Below are positions 43,327-51,022 of a stretch of 55,743 nucleotides of DNA, one piece after another (within the stretch, counting starts at the first letter, position 1; each line of letters opens with the position of its first letter). The notes under the pieces are model-generated. The model made no database searches. It was not told the DNA's origin and was given only the letters and a program-made list of their open reading frames with translations. Source of the stretch: CAYNYF01 sp964401385 (GTDB lineage Bacteria; Planctomycetota; Phycisphaerae; SM23-33); NCBI GenBank assembly GCA_964401385.1, contig CAYNYF010000018.1:1-55743 (forward strand), given 5' to 3'. A program made the position numbers and the translations under genes.

Positions 43327-43937
43327 CGCATTTCCCTTTCCAGGTGGCGGCGTGGCGCAGGAGAGTCGGCGCCGGGGCTGCTTGCCCGGCCCGCCCCTGC
43401 CGGCAGAGAGGCCCGGTCGCGTCCCCCTCAGGTCAGAATGAGTTCATGCAGCCGTGGACGTATCCGCATGTGAATGTCTAAACAATCTCTGCGCGAATTC
43501 CTGCTCGCATCCGCCCGGAGGACACACCCCACTTCCCGGCGTTTCGCTTCGATTTCGATACGTCCTGGATCCGTTCCATTCCGGTTCTAGCTGCTGGTGA
43601 TCTCTATGACCCGAAGGCCTCGTCCCGCTGTAACGCGGAACGAATGATCGGCGCCCGCACCGGTGTAGCGCCCTTTTTCAGTCATGTTCCGCCCGCCTGG
43701 TGCGGGCTCGGCCCGTGAGCCTGCCCGAACCTTCCTGGGCGGGCGGCGGCGCTTCCGGCGGCAATCCGCCCCAACTGGTGCCAGCGGTAGACACTGCAAC
43801 AACCGGCGCACCTCGGACGGATGGACACCGCCTGCGCGACGGCCTGCTCGCCAATACACGCACAGCCGCCACCAAATATTGATGACTCCCGACGGGCAGC
43901 CTCTCTTGCGCCCGTCTGGGACAAACCACTACACCTA
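43327..43937. other. gene-free upstream region of rny with one strong hairpin
   Basis: No convincing protein gene lies here. A hairpin at 43886-43921 (stem TCCCGACGGGC/GCCCGTCTGGGA, loop AGCCTCTCTTGC) lies 17 bases after a minus-strand promoter. A 32-codon minus-strand frame (MTEKGRYTGAGADHSFRVTA, ATG near 43683) lacks a clear site and is doubtful. The stretch may be a long rny leader or an unrecognised RNA. RNase P RNA, tmRNA and SRP RNA hallmarks were looked for and not found. Confidence 0.4.
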
Positions 43938-43966
43938 TTTTTATCGGTTAGGATCGCCCGCGTCAA
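43938..43966 (-). promoter_or_regulatory. possible sigma70-type promoter reading toward rny
   Basis: On the minus strand TTGACG (43966-43961) is followed after 17 bases by TAAAAA (43943-43938). It would start transcripts near 43931, about 600 bases upstream of rny. Confidence 0.4.
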
Positions 43967-44127
43967 GAACGAATTCCCCGGCACCCCCCCGGCCGGGACG
44001 GATAAGCCGCTTCGCCAAAGGATATTAGAAGATTTGTGTTGCTTCGGCGATGATTCCGCCCCGCCTGCCGAAAAAAACTGTCCAGCCCAAAAAGCCCTAC
44101 TAATGAGGTCGCCCGGCGGGCCGATAC

Positions 44128-44222
44128 AAAAAAGGTGGACCGGGGCTCGCTAGAGGCGGAGGGAGACCTCTATTCGGACGCAGCGGCGGAGGAGAACCGC
44201 TGCTCGTCCCCGGTCCACTTTC
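44128..44222 (-). ncRNA. candidate two-hairpin sRNA with anti-SD-like loops
   Basis: An 11-bp outer stem (44135-44145 with 44208-44218, GTGGACCGGGG) closes two hairpins. One has a 6-bp stem (TAGAGG 44151-44156, CCTCTA 44167-44172), the other a 7-bp stem (GCAGCGG 44180-44186, CCGCTGC 44197-44203). Each has a 10-base loop: CGGAGGGAGA and CGGAGGAGAA on the plus strand, TCTCCCTCCG and TTCTCCTCCG on the minus strand. The minus strand is preferred because its outer stem is followed by CTTTTTTG, an intrinsic-terminator tail. C-rich loops of this kind pair with ribosome binding sites in known sRNAs. A TTGACG at 44265-44260 (minus) is a possible -35; no good -10 was found. Confidence 0.6.
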
Positions 44223-44439
44223 TTCGTTGGACACACCCAAATGACACAGAGTGTCTAAACGTCAAGACTTCGTCCGCTCTTAAGATGTAGCTTTCGGCCA
44301 GGAGTTGCTCTTTTCTGCACTTTTTTTCCCCTCCCAGAGTCCCTTCTCACCAAGACGCGATGCCAATCCCCCCGTGACAACACCGCCGGAAGATGATACA
44401 TTCGGGCCGAGCTGGTTCTACCGGCTCGGGAGCTGGCGT

Positions 44440-45603
44440 GCAATGCTGAGCCTGGCGCAGACAAGCGAATCATGGTACGCGGCGGAGTACCTCAGCAACC
44501 ATGTCTGGCAGTGGGCGGTGCTGCTGGGCGTGCTGATAGCGACTTTCGTCATCGGCAAGGTCGTTTCCTTCTTCCTGAATCGTCAGGGGCAGTGGCTTTC
44601 CCAGCGCGAGCGCTTCGGCGCCGTGGGTCTGGTCCTGTCCGCCCTTTCCGCCCCGGCGGCGCTGCTGATCTTCGCCGGCGGCCTGTTCGTGGGCGGACTG
44701 TTCATGAACCTGAAGATCCCGAAGCTGCCGGGTCTGGAGGGATTCTGGGCGGCCGTCTGCAAGACCATTGCCGTCCTGGCCGTCGGATGGGCCCTGTACC
44801 GATTGGTGACGGTGCTGGAGCGGTTCCTGCGGCGGTGGGCGGCCAAGACCGAGACGGCGCTGGACGACCAGCTCGTCCCCCTGGTCCGCAAGTCGCTGCG
44901 GGTGGTCATCGTCATCATCGTGCTGCTGGTGATCGCCCAGGGCATATTCAACTGGAACATCGGCGCCCTGCTGGCCGGGCTGGGGCTGGGCGGTCTGGCC
45001 TTTGCCCTGGCCGCCCAGGACACGCTGAAGAACCTGTTCGGGTCTCTGACCATCTTCGCCGACCGCCCGTTCACCGCCGGCGACTGGGTAAACATCGACG
45101 GGCACGTTGGCATCGTCGAGGACGTCGGGTTCCGCTCCACCCGCGTCCGCACCTTCGACGGGCACCTGGTGTCCATCCCCAACGCCATCGTCACCAGTTC
45201 GCCCGTGGAGAACGTCGCCCGCCGGCCGTTCATCCGCCGCGTCCTCAACGTGACCGTCACCTACGACACGCCGCCGGAAAAAGTGGCCCGGGCCGTGGAG
45301 ATCCTCAAGGACATGCTGGCCGCCCGGAAGGACCACTTCCCCCCCGAGCGCCCGGGCAACGTGTACTTCAACGACTTCAACGCCGCCAGCCTGAACATCG
45401 TGGTCTACTACTGGTTCACCCCGCCGGACTGGTGGGAATACCTGGGGTTTGCCCACGATTTCAACATGGAGCTGCTGGAACGGTTCAACGCCGAAGGCAT
45501 CGAGTTCGCCTTCCCCACGCAGACGCTGTATCTGAAGCAGGATTCGCCACTTGCGGCGGACGTTCGGCTCCGGGGCGGCAGCGGCAAGCCCATGCCGGAG
45601 TGA
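44440..45603 (+). CDS. mechanosensitive ion channel, MscS family
   Basis: The protein has 387 residues from ATG 44440, chosen for GGGAG ten bases upstream; GTG 44374 or TTG 44305 would add unconserved residues. Three to four transmembrane helices lead to the pore helix GALLAGLGLGGLAFALAAQDTLKN, typical of MscS TM3, followed by the beta domain FGSLTIFADRPFTAGDWVNIDGHVGIVEDVGFRSTRVRTFDG and IPNAIVTSSPVEN. The protein is longer than E. coli MscS because of an extra helix pair before the pore. These channels open under membrane tension to release solutes. It stands alone, about 220 bases after the sRNA candidate. Confidence 0.93.
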   Translation, partial: AMLSLAQTSESWYAAEYLSNHVWQWAVLLGVLIATFVIGKVVSFFLNRQGQWLSQRERFGAVGLVLSALSAPAALLIFAGGLFVGGLFMNLKIPKLPGLEGFWAAVCKTIAVLAVGWALYRLVTVLERFLRRWAAKTETALDDQLVPLVRKSLRVVIVIIVLLVIAQGIFNWNIGALLAGLGLGGLAFALAAQDTLKNLFGSLTIFADRPFTAGDWVNIDGHVGIVEDVGFRSTRVRTFDGHLVSIPNAIVTSSPVENVARRPFIRRVLNVTVTYDTPPEKVARAVEILKDMLAARKDHFPPERPGNVYFNDFNAASLNIVVYYWFTPPDWWEYLGFAHDFNMELLERFNAEGIEFAFPTQTLYLKQDSPLAADVRLRGGSGKPMPE

Positions 45604-45724
45604 CGCCCGCGCCGCGGCGGTGCGGCCCGGCGGCGGCGGCGAGCGGCCGCGGTTGGTCGTGGCCTTCGGCCGGTGGCTGCCGCTAGAATGTGAGCACCAG
45701 CGTTTCCTGGCGGGAGAGACTGCC

Positions 45725-46243
45725 ATGGCAAAGTTTCTGAGCGATCCGAAGCACGCCGTGCGCGGGCGTCTGGTGGCGGTGGACAATTCCGGTCTGCTGG
45801 GCCCGTTCTTCACCCTGCGGGTGCCGCCGAACACGTTCGACGTGCAGCGTCCGGCCAGCTATATCGACTTTCGCCTGCTGGACACGGCGCGCAAGACGCT
45901 GCAAAAGCGGCTGAACATCGACGACGAGCTGAAGGTGATCATCCACGTCGCCACGCCCGCCGTCCAGGCCGGCACCCGAAACGAGCTGACCTTTCAGGTC
46001 AATCCCAAGAGCCGATCTCAACGCATCAGCCACGCCGTCCGCAGGTTCGATTCGCTTATGCCCATCAACGGCAAGGTCGCCGACAACGACGGCCACCACG
46101 TCCTTGTCCTCGACGCCGGCGTGACCGTGGTGGTGTCGCTGCTGGAACACAAGCCCTCCCAAACGCGGCTGCTCAAGCTCAACTCGTGGGTGACCTTCTG
46201 GCCGACTCCGCCCACGCACGGCATCATCCTGGGGAAGATCTGA
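45725..46243 (+). CDS. hypothetical protein
   Basis: The protein has 172 residues from ATG 45725 (GGGAG ten bases upstream). Visible are MAKFLSDPKHAVRGRLVAVD, LQKRLNIDDELKVIIHVATP and HHVLVLDAGVTVVVSLLEHKPSQTRLL. It looks like an alpha/beta cytosolic protein with no membrane segment or signal. Strong G/C third positions support it as coding. No family was recognised. It follows the MscS gene by 121 bases and could be co-transcribed. Confidence 0.65.
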   Translation: MAKFLSDPKHAVRGRLVAVDNSGLLGPFFTLRVPPNTFDVQRPASYIDFRLLDTARKTLQKRLNIDDELKVIIHVATPAVQAGTRNELTFQVNPKSRSQRISHAVRRFDSLMPINGKVADNDGHHVLVLDAGVTVVVSLLEHKPSQTRLLKLNSWVTFWPTPPTHGIILGKI

Positions 46244-46498
46244 CGCTTTCCACAAGCCAAGCGCCCGGGCGCTGCCGGCATCTCGGCTGGCGTGCGGCAA
46301 TTGACCGCGCCGGCTCTGACAGGGCAGGCAGCGGCCGGTGGAGCATTCCCGCCCGCGGCCGGCAGACCTCCAACGGCCTGCCGCCAGTCAGGTTACCTCC
46401 GAGATGCGGCTTCTGCGCCGGCTTGGCTCAAGCCGATCGGAAGCAACCGCCGATAAGAGACTACGCCTGCGGACTGGGACTTTGAGGCGGTTTGAACC

Positions 46499-46597
46499 AT
46501 GCGTGCTGTTTTCGCTTTCCTGGCGGGCCTGGGTGAACTGGCCGTGATGGCGGCGGGCTTGGCCATGCTCTTACTGGCGGCGAGCCTGCTGCTGTGA
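46499..46597 (+). CDS. small single-helix membrane protein (32 aa)
   Basis: ATG 46499 opens 32 codons ending at TGA 46597, beginning MRAVFAFLAGLGELAVMAAG and then almost entirely hydrophobic, enough for one membrane helix. GAGGCGG lies about ten bases upstream. Bacterial genomes hold many such miniproteins, but a chance frame in GC-rich DNA would also be Ala/Leu-rich, so the call is cautious. The rest of 46244-46660 holds nothing recognisable. Confidence 0.35.
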   Translation: MRAVFAFLAGLGELAVMAAGLAMLLLAASLLL

Positions 46598-46660
46598 AGG
46601 CCCCATAAGCTCTGCTCTGACGGATTCTTCCGCGCGGCAGTTGCCTCGGCGGCGGCGGAG

Positions 46661-47410
46661 CTACGGCCGGGAGGGGCCTATGCGCTCGCCCAGTACTCCC
46701 CGCAACTGCCGCAAGGACTTGACGCGGTACGTGGGGCGCGGGCCGGACCCCTTCCTCCTGCCCCGGGAATCCTTCAACACCGTCACCATCCCCACGCGGG
46801 CCGCCCCGGCGATGTCAGCGGCGAGGCTGTCACCCACGAACACCGCCTCCCGGGCGGCGATGCCCAGCCTTTCCAGGGCCACGCGGAAGATCTGTGGGTG
46901 CGGCTTGCGATACACCACCTCGCAACTGTAGATCCTCACCGCGAAGTACCCCAGCAGCCCCAGTTGCGCCAGGTGGCGGTCCAGCACGTGGGCCGGGATG
47001 AACGTGTTGCTGACCACCCCCAGCCGCAGGCCGTCGGCGCGGAAGCCGGCCAGCAGCTCCGGCAGGCCGGCCTCGATCGTGGCACACCTGCTCAGCGGCT
47101 CATACCACAGCCACGCCAGCTCCTCCATCTCATCGGCCGTGAGCGTCTGTCCCATCTTCCTGCTCAACCGTCCCAGCACGTCCAGCGAGTTGAACTCCCG
47201 CCGCGTCAGGTGGCTCTTCATGTAATGCCAACGCACCGCCCAAAGCTGGTGCCGACGAAATCTTCGCAGCGACGGCAGCGGCTGGCCCAGCTCCTGCAAA
47301 TAGGAATATGCCTGACGGGCCCCCTCGGCGAACATGGCCATGGTGTTCACCGGGCCAAAATCCACCAGCGTGCCGCCAAGGTCGAACAATATGCCCTTGA
47401 TCCGTGCCAT
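46661..47410 (-). CDS. HAD-family hydrolase
   Basis: The protein has 249 residues from ATG 47410. Motif I is GILFDLGGTLVDFGPV, where the usual second Asp is Gly, as in several HAD phosphatases (DxGxT). Motif II is LGVVSNTFIPAHVL, the Lys is in VVYRKPHPQIFRVALERLG, and motif IV is AVFVGDSLAADIAGAARVGM. A helical cap holds RRHQLWAVRWHYMKSHLT. It probably dephosphorylates a small metabolite; the substrate is unknown. It lies downstream of a promoter/terminator leader that could attenuate it. Confidence 0.85.
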   Translation of the reverse strand: MARIKGILFDLGGTLVDFGPVNTMAMFAEGARQAYSYLQELGQPLPSLRRFRRHQLWAVRWHYMKSHLTRREFNSLDVLGRLSRKMGQTLTADEMEELAWLWYEPLSRCATIEAGLPELLAGFRADGLRLGVVSNTFIPAHVLDRHLAQLGLLGYFAVRIYSCEVVYRKPHPQIFRVALERLGIAAREAVFVGDSLAADIAGAARVGMVTVLKDSRGRRKGSGPRPTYRVKSLRQLRGVLGERIGPSRP

Positions 47411-47515
47411 CCGTCCGCCGCAAGGAATCCTCACCGGCGCAGGCGCAGCCTGCAACCTGACTCAACTCTTCATCGCGGGAAGATTATATGGAACCGCGGC
47501 GGGCATCGCCGCGCG

Positions 47516-47554
47516 AAAAAAGACCTCCGGCCGCCCTCATGGACCGCCGGAGGT
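47516..47554 (-). terminator. intrinsic terminator inside the HAD leader
   Basis: ACCTCCGGC (47523-47531) pairs with GCCGGAGGT (47546-47554), a 9-bp GC-rich stem with a 14-base loop. On the minus strand it is followed by TCTTTTTTCG. It lies about 105 bases before the HAD start codon and about 70-100 bases after the predicted transcription start. Confidence 0.8.
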
Positions 47555-47622
47555 TTGCCACGGCTAGAGACTAACAGCCATGTATTCGCTGCCCGCCTCC
47601 GCGGGATGCCTTCACTAAAGCT
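47516..47622 (-). ncRNA. candidate attenuator leader or small RNA
   Basis: The region from the predicted start near 47622 to the terminator gives an RNA of about 107 nt. In order it has a CCCGC-GGAG-GCGGG hairpin, a five-codon frame (ATG GCT GTT AGT CTC TAG, 47581-47564, peptide MAVSL), a GGCT/AGCC stem across that frame, and the terminator. It either controls the HAD gene downstream or is a free-standing sRNA. No known riboswitch class was recognised. Confidence 0.55.
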
Positions 47623-47628
47623 ATCGGA

Positions 47629-47657
47629 AGTATAGCCGTGCGACTCAACCCTGTCAA
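47629..47657 (-). promoter_or_regulatory. near-consensus sigma70 promoter
   Basis: TTGACA (47657-47652), exactly 17 bases, then TATACT (47634-47629) on the minus strand. It is one of the two strongest promoter matches seen in the window. Confidence 0.85.
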
Positions 47658-48031
47658 CGCCAAGAAAAAAAGGTGGAAAGAATCTGTGTTTACCATAACC
47701 GTTTTCTGAGTAAATACTTAATCGCCAAAGCCCGGATCTGGGCAGGCGGCTTTTCAACACCTTTTGTCCGCCCGCGGCTGGCGGGCCGGCACCGCGATTC
47801 GCCGCCTCGCACGCTCTCATAAAGGTTTTGTGATAGGGGTTTTACCAAAACGTCCCCACCTGCTGCCCCCGGCGGCAATCGGCTGAACACATTCTGTCCA
47901 ATCGTCTATAACCCAGGCTGGTTAAAGGACTCCCGGACACCGCTAAAGATCCGATGGCATCGTGGCCGAGCCGATCCTCACCGCGGCAGCCGGCCCGGTA
48001 GCCGGGGGACACTGCCAAGAGCCGGCCGCGA

Positions 48032-48060
48032 TTGACCGGCAGCCGCATTTCTGCTACCTT
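48032..48060 (+). promoter_or_regulatory. sigma70-type promoter of the PfkB kinase gene
   Basis: TTGACC (48032-48037), 17 bases, then TACCTT (48055-48060), 32 bases before the start codon. Between here and the minus-strand promoter at 47657 nothing else was recognised. Confidence 0.6.
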
Positions 48061-48091
48061 CCGCCGGCGGTCTTGTGCGGGAGTTTAGCCG

Positions 48092-49228
48092 ATGCAAACC
48101 TCTCCGGTGGATCTGATCTCCGCGGGACACATCTGCCTGGACATCACGCCGCAGTTTCTCAACGGCAGCTCCGATCGCTCGTTGGATCGCCTGCTGCGCC
48201 CGGGAAGTCTGATCGTGGTGGGCCCGACGTCCATTGCCACCGGGGGCGCGGCCGCGAACGTCGGGCTTTGCGCCAAGCGCCTGGGGCTGTCGGTGGCGCT
48301 CATGGGAAAATGCGGCGACGACTCGCTCGGGCGGACCTTGCTGGAGGTCCTGGGCCGCTTTTCGCCCACGTGCGCGTCGGGCATGCGGGTAACGCCCGGC
48401 GAGCACACAAGCTACTCGGTGGTCCTTGCCGTGCCGGGAGCGGATCGGATTTTCCTTCATTGCCCCGGCGCCAACGACACCTTCGCCGCGGAGGACGTGG
48501 ATCTGGAGCTGGTCTCGCGGGCGCGGCTGTTCTACTTCGGCTATCCGCCGCTGATGGCGCGGATGTACGCCGACGACGGGGCGGAGCTGGCGCGGCTGCT
48601 GGGCGAGGTCAAGCAGCGGTCCGTGACGACGGCGCTGGACATGGCGCTGCCGGACCCGGCCGGGGCCGCCGGCAAGGCCGACTGGCGGGCCATCCTGGGC
48701 GAGGCCCTGCCCCAGGTGGACCTGTTCCTTCCCAGCGTGGAGGAGCTGACCTTCATGCTCCGCCGCGGCGAGTATGACCGGCTCACCCGCGACGGCGACA
48801 TCCTGGATGGGCTCTCGATCGAATTGCTGCGGGACTTGGCCGAGGAGTGCCTCGCCTGGGGCCCGGCCGTGGTGATGATCAAGTGCGGGCGCCACGGCCT
48901 GTACGTCCGCGGGGCCCCGGCCGAGCGGATTGGCGCGATGGGCTCGGCCGCACCAGCCGCGGCCGGCTGGGCCGACCGGGAGGTCTTCGCGCCGTCGTAT
49001 GAGGTTCCCCAGGTGGTTTCCGCCACCGGCAGCGGCGACGCGGCCGTGGCCGGCTTCCTCGCCGGACTGCTCCACGGGACCGACCTATCCGCCGCTGCCG
49101 ACTACGCTTGTGCCGCCGGTGCACAGAACGTCCAAGCCGTCGACGCCGTCAGCGGACTCAAGAGCTGGGAGGAAACGACAAGCGGGCTCGCCGCCGCCCG
49201 CATAGAGCCGGTGATCAAACTACGATAA
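48092..49228 (+). CDS. PfkB family carbohydrate kinase
   Basis: The protein has 378 residues. The N-terminal PfkB pattern is LISAGHICLDITPQF, the glycine-rich substrate lid is TGGAAANVGLCAKRLGLSVALMGKCGDDSLG, and the catalytic anion-hole motif is VVSATGSGDAAVAGFLAGLL with the base Asp. It is longer than ribokinase, with an extra segment around AGAAGKADWRAILGEALPQVD. It phosphorylates a sugar or nucleoside; the substrate is not evident. GGGAG precedes the ATG. Confidence 0.88.
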   Translation: MQTSPVDLISAGHICLDITPQFLNGSSDRSLDRLLRPGSLIVVGPTSIATGGAAANVGLCAKRLGLSVALMGKCGDDSLGRTLLEVLGRFSPTCASGMRVTPGEHTSYSVVLAVPGADRIFLHCPGANDTFAAEDVDLELVSRARLFYFGYPPLMARMYADDGAELARLLGEVKQRSVTTALDMALPDPAGAAGKADWRAILGEALPQVDLFLPSVEELTFMLRRGEYDRLTRDGDILDGLSIELLRDLAEECLAWGPAVVMIKCGRHGLYVRGAPAERIGAMGSAAPAAAGWADREVFAPSYEVPQVVSATGSGDAAVAGFLAGLLHGTDLSAAADYACAAGAQNVQAVDAVSGLKSWEETTSGLAAARIEPVIKLR

Positions 49229-49253
49229 CGCGACAAGGGGCGCAGACGCGTTC

Positions 49254-49972
49254 ATGAAAGCGTGGAACGGCTGGTATCACGTCAACGGAAATACCTACGG
49301 CACTTGGCTTCGCGGGGACCCAAGGGGTTGGCGAGCGAGGAAGCACCGCGAGCACGTGGAAGGCGACTACAGGAATCCTCCCGCGCCCGGGCGGCACGCT
49401 GGGCTCTACGACCGCTCCAAGTCGCTGCTGAAAGCTAAACCGGTTCGCCTGGACCGAACCCAACGACGCGTCGCAGCGATCGCAATTGTCGAGAAGCTCC
49501 GCGAACTCGGGGTGGAAATCCTGGCGGTGTCCGTCGACGCAGTTCACTACCACGTTCTGGGCAGGTTCCCGGGCGCCGATGTCCGCAGTTTCATCGGCAG
49601 GGCGAAGAAGAATGCCTCCCATCTACTCCGCGAGCACCGCTTACCTGGGACCGTCTGGGCCAAGCGCTGTCGCGTGCTGCCGATCTCCGATCGATCCCAC
49701 CAAGTCAACGTCTACCGATACATCGCTCGGCNNNNNNNNNNNNNNNNNNNNNNNNNNNNNNNNNNNNNNNNNNNNNNNNNNNNNNNNNNNNNNNNNNNNN
49801 NNNNNNNNNNNNNNNNNNNNNNNNNNNNNNNCTGCCGATCTCCGATCGATCCCACCAAGTCAACGTCTACCGATACATCGCTCGGCACGCGGACAGAGGC
49901 GCGTGCGCCTGGACGTTCCGGGATGGACTCAAGCTCGGACCCTCAACGGGCGACACCAAAGCCCACGGATAG
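49254..49972 (+). CDS. Y1/RAYT-like HUH transposase relative, interrupted by an assembly gap
   Basis: The frame starts at ATG 49254 (MKAWNGWYHVNGNTYGTWLR). If the 55-nt duplication flanking the N-run is collapsed, it runs through to TAG 49970-49972, giving about 187 residues. AVSVDAVHYHVLGRF holds an H-x-H of the HUH type, and VNVYRYIARHADRGA resembles the tyrosine helix of the Y1 family. The sequence is far from the RAYT at 38967, and no REP palindromes lie near it. It may be a domesticated transposase or nuclease. The literal reading across the gap is frameshifted and should be ignored. Confidence 0.6.
49677..49886. other. assembly gap (100 N) with 55-nt overlapping contig ends
   Basis: Bases 49677-49731 and 49832-49886 are the same 55-nt sequence (beginning CTGCCGATCTCCGATCGATC), separated by exactly 100 N. 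This is what a scaffolder leaves when two contigs overlap by one assembly k-mer. Joining them restores an open frame. Confidence 0.92.
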
Positions 49973-50035
49973 CTATCCGGGGGCTTTGCGCAGACACCGG
50001 CAATTCTCCGCCGCGGGGAACTGCCCCGGGCGCGG

Positions 50036-50857
50036 TCATGATCCGCCCCGACGCCCGCGCCTGGCTACGCGGATGGCGGCGCCCAGGCCCGCCGAGAGCA
50101 CGTCGCAGGCCCGCCCGCAGTTGACCGCCACCTCCAGCAGCGACATGGAGTTGATCAGCGCCACCGGCTCGCCTGCCGGGGCGGAGGCATAGGAGGTCTG
50201 CAGCGCCCCGACCGACACGCCGCCGCAGAATATCTCGGGCCCGGTTTCATCGCCCGGCACCAGGTCCAGCTCGTCGGCGGATATGCCGCTGATGAGGTTG
50301 CCGAACTTGTCCACGTAGATGACCTGACCGACCAGCGAGCCGTCCACGTCCTCACACGGCGGGGGAATGTCCAGCAGCTTGAAGCTCTCCGGGGCGGGTC
50401 CAAGCTGGTCCAGCGCCAGCCCCCGGGCGATGTGCGCCGCCACCGGGGCCATGACGTCCCGCCCGTGGAAGGTCGCCGAGACGCCCGGGGCGAGGAAGTA
50501 GTGCTCGTTGCGGACGGCGACCATCTGCTCCAGGGGCTGGTCGCGGTCGACGAAGGTGATCAGGCCGTTGTCGGGAAAGACGATGGTCTGCCCGGCGTAG
50601 CGGGCGGCGATGATCCGCCGCTCCGTGCCGACGGTCGGGTCGACGACCACGACGTGCACGGTTCCGACGGGAAAGTAGGGCAGACTCTGGCGGAGCACGA
50701 ACGCCCCGGCCATCACGTCCCCGCTGGGCACCTGGTGGGTGACGTCCACCAGCGTGACCTCCGGGGCGATGCCCAGGATCACGCCTTTCATCTCGGCCAC
50801 GTACGGATCGGCCAGGCCGAAGTCGGTCAGCAGCGTTACGATGCCTCTCTTGGCCAT
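50036..50857 (-). CDS. SAM hydroxide adenosyltransferase (DUF62 family)
   Basis: The protein has 273 residues from ATG 50857 (GGAAGG upstream). Family marks are IVTLLTDFGLADPYVAEMKGVILG, LVDVTHQVPSGDVMAGAF, VHVVVVDPTVGTERR, PDNGLITFVD and the C-terminal GQVIYVDKFGNLISGI. DUF62 proteins are related to fluorinase/chlorinase but split S-adenosylmethionine with hydroxide to adenosine and methionine. The biological role is uncertain. It is divergent from the PCMT gene. Confidence 0.9.
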   Translation of the reverse strand: MAKRGIVTLLTDFGLADPYVAEMKGVILGIAPEVTLVDVTHQVPSGDVMAGAFVLRQSLPYFPVGTVHVVVVDPTVGTERRIIAARYAGQTIVFPDNGLITFVDRDQPLEQMVAVRNEHYFLAPGVSATFHGRDVMAPVAAHIARGLALDQLGPAPESFKLLDIPPPCEDVDGSLVGQVIYVDKFGNLISGISADELDLVPGDETGPEIFCGGVSVGALQTSYASAPAGEPVALINSMSLLEVAVNCGRACDVLSAGLGAAIRVARRGRRGGS

Positions 50858-51022
50858 TGCAGCTACCTTCCGGCGGGCCGACGCGCCTTTTCGGGCGCCC
50901 GCCCCGGCCACACTGCATCATACTCGCCGACGCGCCCGCGCCGCACGATCGCTTCAGCGGATTCTCGCGCCCCGCTGTTGCCCGTGTCCTCCGCCGCCGG
51001 CAGACGTATAATACCGCCAAGC

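Noticed and set aside
43587..43859. Minus-strand 90-codon frame upstream of rny
   Set aside because: The first two thirds are Arg/Gly/Pro-rich with no site. Only the last 32 codons look protein-like, and these lack a ribosome binding site, so no CDS was called.
43500..44230. RNase P RNA, tmRNA, 6S or SRP RNA
   Set aside because: The conserved strings expected for RNase P (GAGGAAAGTCC-type), tmRNA 3' CCA end and tag frame, and the SRP tetraloop domain were not found on either strand. The structure at 44128-44222 has two small hairpins and does not match the single bulged rod of 6S.
49254..50192. 312-codon protein reading through the N-gap
   Set aside because: The 100 N plus 55-nt duplication shift the frame; the part after the gap in that frame is a spurious Pro/Arg/Ser-rich translation.
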